Below, in pieces: positions 61,411 to 64,000 of a DNA stretch of 64,000 bases. Position 1 is the stretch's first letter; each line of letters begins with the position of its first letter. The translations under genes and the position numbers were made by a program. This DNA comes from Mangifera indica (taxonomy: Eukaryota > Streptophyta > Magnoliopsida > Sapindales > Anacardiaceae): assembly GCF_011075055.1 (NCBI RefSeq), contig NC_058149.1, positions 8,004,449 to 8,068,448 of the forward strand, in the 5' to 3' direction. The notes beneath the pieces were generated by a model, which did not search any database, had not been told where the DNA came from, and saw only the letters and a program-made list of their open reading frames with translations.

Positions 61411-62061
61411 CTTTGTAGTCCTTTGCCATTGCTATAAACACAAAGATAGCCCTAAAAAAGTGTCGATTTATCTCTACTATTGCCAAAAAAATGTAGCTCC
61501 ACTCCAAAAACCAAATATCTACCTAATATCCCTTCTTTCGCTTGTCTCTTCAATTTGTTCTTGAATACACAATGTTGAGCACAGGAAAGGAGGTCTTTGG
61601 GTTAGACAAGGAAGTATCTTCCGCTACTTCATTTGAATCAGTCCAACAAATTGTCATCTCACAGAGGAAAAATGGGATATACCACTAATGAGGCTAGACA
61701 ACCCAATACCAAAAATCCAACATATGCCACATGGGAGCTCAAACTTCCATCGTATGGCCTAGTTGGTTGACTCAATGGAATCCCGTTTCAGTCACAAATA
61801 TCTTTCTTTGAACTACTGAAGCTATTTGGGATGCCCTTAAGGAGAATTACTATGATCTTGAGAATGCCTCTTAGGTTCTTGAGATTAAAAAAACAAACTC
61901 AAAGAAATGCAACAAGGGCAAACCGGCTGTGACCGAATATTACAAAGCATTGCATACACTCTAGCATGAGCTTGACATGTTCTACGTAGCCAATTAGAGA
62001 GATATAAAAGAGAATGTAAAATTCAAGAGGCAGCTCCAGGAGTAGTATGCATGATGACCAC

Positions 62062-64000
62062 TGAAACTAATTTTGAGAGAATATACAACTTTGATTTTTA
62101 ATTTCTTAAATAAGAGTACAACATATAGAAAGTGGACATACTCCACAATCCCATAAAAACGAAATAAATTAAAGCTCCTAATATTCTAATGAGATTCTTT
62201 CCAAAACAATAAGAAAATCAAATTACTAATTTCCTCTAAAAATCTTAGCTTGTCAACTATCCTATATACACATATTGAGAGTATCATGTCAATATATCCT
62301 AACGAATACCCAAGATGTCTACACTCCTCCACAAATTTGGCTGTATATGTTGACCATTCCTAGCTTGTTTACTAAATCTTCAAAACTTGGTCTATGAAGG
62401 CTCTTCCAAGGTGTTAGTTGTCTACTCTCTAAGGGGAATATAAGTCAAGCATACACCTTCATTATTGATCTTCTCCTTAATGACATGGCGTTGACTTCCA
62501 CATGTTTTGTGCAGTAATGATGAATTGGGTTATGTACTTTGCTCAAGGCTGCCTTGTTTTCACAGTACAATTTTATAAGGGACCTACTAGGAATTTTTAG
62601 TTCACTTAGTAACCTCCTTAGCCATATTCCTTCACGTACGTTGTGAGCCAATGCACGAAACTTAACTTATGCATTGCTCCAAGTAACCATTAGTTGCTTC
62701 TTACTTCTCCACGTTACCAAATTAACTCAAAAATTACTATAATAGCCTGAGATACCTTATATATATGGATGAACCTGCCCAACCAACGTCCGTGTAGACT
62801 TCTACCATTTTGTAATCACATTTTTTGAAAAAAATGTCCCTTCCTAAGAGTGCTTTTTTGGATGCCTCAAGATTCTGTAGACAACTTCAAAATGTTTCTC
62901 CTTGGATGCATGCACAAACAGGCTTACTAAATTTACAACAAAAGCGATGTCTAGCATTGAGTGGGAATGGTAGATCAACATTCCACTAATCATTGGTACC
63001 GCTCTTGTTCAACTTCTTTACCTCCCTCAATACCTAATTTGACATTTAGCTCTAAAGAGGCCTTAGTAGGTATACATCCCAACATTCTCATTTCTTGAAG
63101 TAAATCAAGTACATACTTCCTTTGCGATATAGTAATCCCAACTTTGTTTCGAGCTACTTCCATTCCAAAGAAGTACTTTAGTTCTAAGATCCTTGAATTC
63201 AAACTCTCCTGCAAGAGACTTTTTCAGAGTATCTAGTTCTTCATCATTGTCTCCTATGATGATATGTTGTCCACATATACTATTAAAATAGCAGTTTTGT
63301 CACCTTCAGAGCACTTATAGAAAAGTGTGTGATCAAACTAGGCTTATGTAAATCCACTTCCTTTGAATACCTGAGTAAACTTCTCAAACTATTTTCTTGG
63401 TAATTGTTTTAGATCATAGAGAGATTTCTTCAGTTTGCACACTAGGTTACCATCCTTTGCAAAGCTAGGTGGTTGTTCCATATAAACCTCTTCAAGTAAA
63501 TCACGTTTAGGATAACATTTTTTACGTCTAGTTGTTGTAGCGACCAATCAAGATTGGTTTCTAATGACAGGAGAACCCTTATAGTATTGAGTTTAGCTGC
63601 TGATGCAAATGTCTTCTAGTAACCTATACCATAAGTTTAAGTGAAACCTATAGTAACAAGTATTGCCTTGTATCTGTTGATACTCTTATTCACATTATAC
63701 TTCACACTGAAGATCCACTTGCATCATACGGTTTTCTTTCCCTTAGGTAGCTTCAAAATTCTTAAGTACCTTTTCTCTCCAAGGCATTTATTTCTTCTTG
63801 AACTGTTAACCTCTTTATGGGAATGGCAAGTGCTTCTTAAATGTTCTTTGGTATCTTTATTTTAGACAATAAAGAGATAAATGCTTGAAATTCATGTGAC
63901 AATTTTTCATAGGAGATGGACCTTGATATGGAATGTTGGGTACATGACCTAATCCATTTTCTGAGAGCAATAAATAGGTCTAGTTGATCTTGGGACAACC
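62062..64000 (-). mobile_element. Ty1/copia element, minus strand, 3' part (runs off the window)
   Basis: Reading leftward from the window edge: reverse transcriptase with frameshifts (ILIVYVDNI box near 63270; LKYFFGMEVARNKVGITISQ, QRKYVLDLLQEM at 62990-63190), then RNase H (IWLRRLLSELKIPSRSLIKL, CENKAALSKVHNPIHH near 62500-62620). A purine tract (tttgtggaggag) and an LTR starting TGTAGACATCTTGGG at 62323 and ending at about 62062 follow. The LTR belongs to the same family as the one at 60581-61052, in the opposite orientation. The 5' end lies beyond the window. Stops make it non-functional. Confidence 0.82.

Larger units (their letters stand above)
60581..62061 (+). mobile_element. Ty1/copia element, plus strand: LTR, leader repeats and gag start (truncated)
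   Basis: An LTR of about 472 bp starts TGTAGAAATCTTAAGTATTC and ends AGTTTCACA at about 61052, followed by gcatcaaagtcatgg, like a primer site. A leader with short tandem repeats follows. Then a frameshifted gag (about 61575-62050) reads AIWDALKENYYDLENAS and VTEYYKALHTL..HELDMFY, which are UBN2-type gag motifs. Gag stops abruptly where a second, inverted element begins. Confidence 0.8.

Noticed and set aside
61178..61507. 109-codon hydrophobic frame on the minus strand
   Set aside because: Produced by the 20-21-bp repeat in the copia leader; a 7-residue periodicity from DNA repeats, not a membrane protein.

Overview
This is nuclear DNA from a flowering plant, almost certainly a eudicot. The genes are intron-bearing with GT..AG junctions and belong to plant families: a GPI-anchored beta-1,3-glucanase with an X8 domain, a PLS-type PPR protein, a 3-ketoacyl-CoA synthase and a CemA-like envelope protein. 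Long AT-rich spacers are filled with decayed Ty1/copia and Ty3/gypsy elements and small foldback DNA transposons. The species cannot be named from the sequence. Layout, left to right: (1) 1615-5586 (+), GH17 beta-1,3-glucanase in two exons. (2) 5.6-11.2 kb, spacer with a 761-bp foldback transposon, LTR-like DNA with two minisatellites (39 bp and about 43 bp units) and a 600-bp long-TIR element. (3) 11937-12330 (+), organellar ribosomal protein uS17, two exons. (4) 12.3-16.2 kb, spacer with a perfect 98-bp tandem duplication. (5) 16235-18070 (-), intronless PPR gene. (6) 18.2-22.9 kb, two copies (1.5 and 1.9 kb) of a non-coding repeat-rich transposon. (7) 23685-24132 (-), small heavy-metal-associated (HMA) protein. 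(8) 26010-28057 (+), three-exon 3-ketoacyl-CoA synthase lacking two conserved active-site histidines. (9) 28-36.7 kb, gene-poor retroelement debris. (10) 36.7-41.4 kb, an almost complete but degenerate copia element with both LTRs. (11) 41.5-43.1 kb, two foldback elements almost back to back. (12) 43493-52591 (+), seven-exon CemA/DLDG1-like gene whose second intron hosts two copia remnants. (13) 52965-58301 (+), degenerate gypsy element with very short LTRs, broken by nested insertions. (14) 59128-59669 (-), the last two coding exons of the mismatch-repair gene MLH1. (15) 60.6-64.0 kb, two copia elements of one family in opposite orientation, one inserted in the gag of the other; the second runs off the window. 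The genes are unrelated housekeeping or metabolic loci, not a pathway cluster. As I recall the Arabidopsis map, the glucanase, PPR and CemA-like genes match At4g31140, At4g31070 and At4g31040, so part of the window is probably an old collinear block stretched by transposons. The most interesting new signal is a family of foldback elements (about 660-910 bp, plus a 141-bp derivative) sharing GGCC...GGCC ends, 9-bp AT-rich target duplications and long C/G tracts. All boundaries and identities were read by eye; no database search or splice prediction was run.
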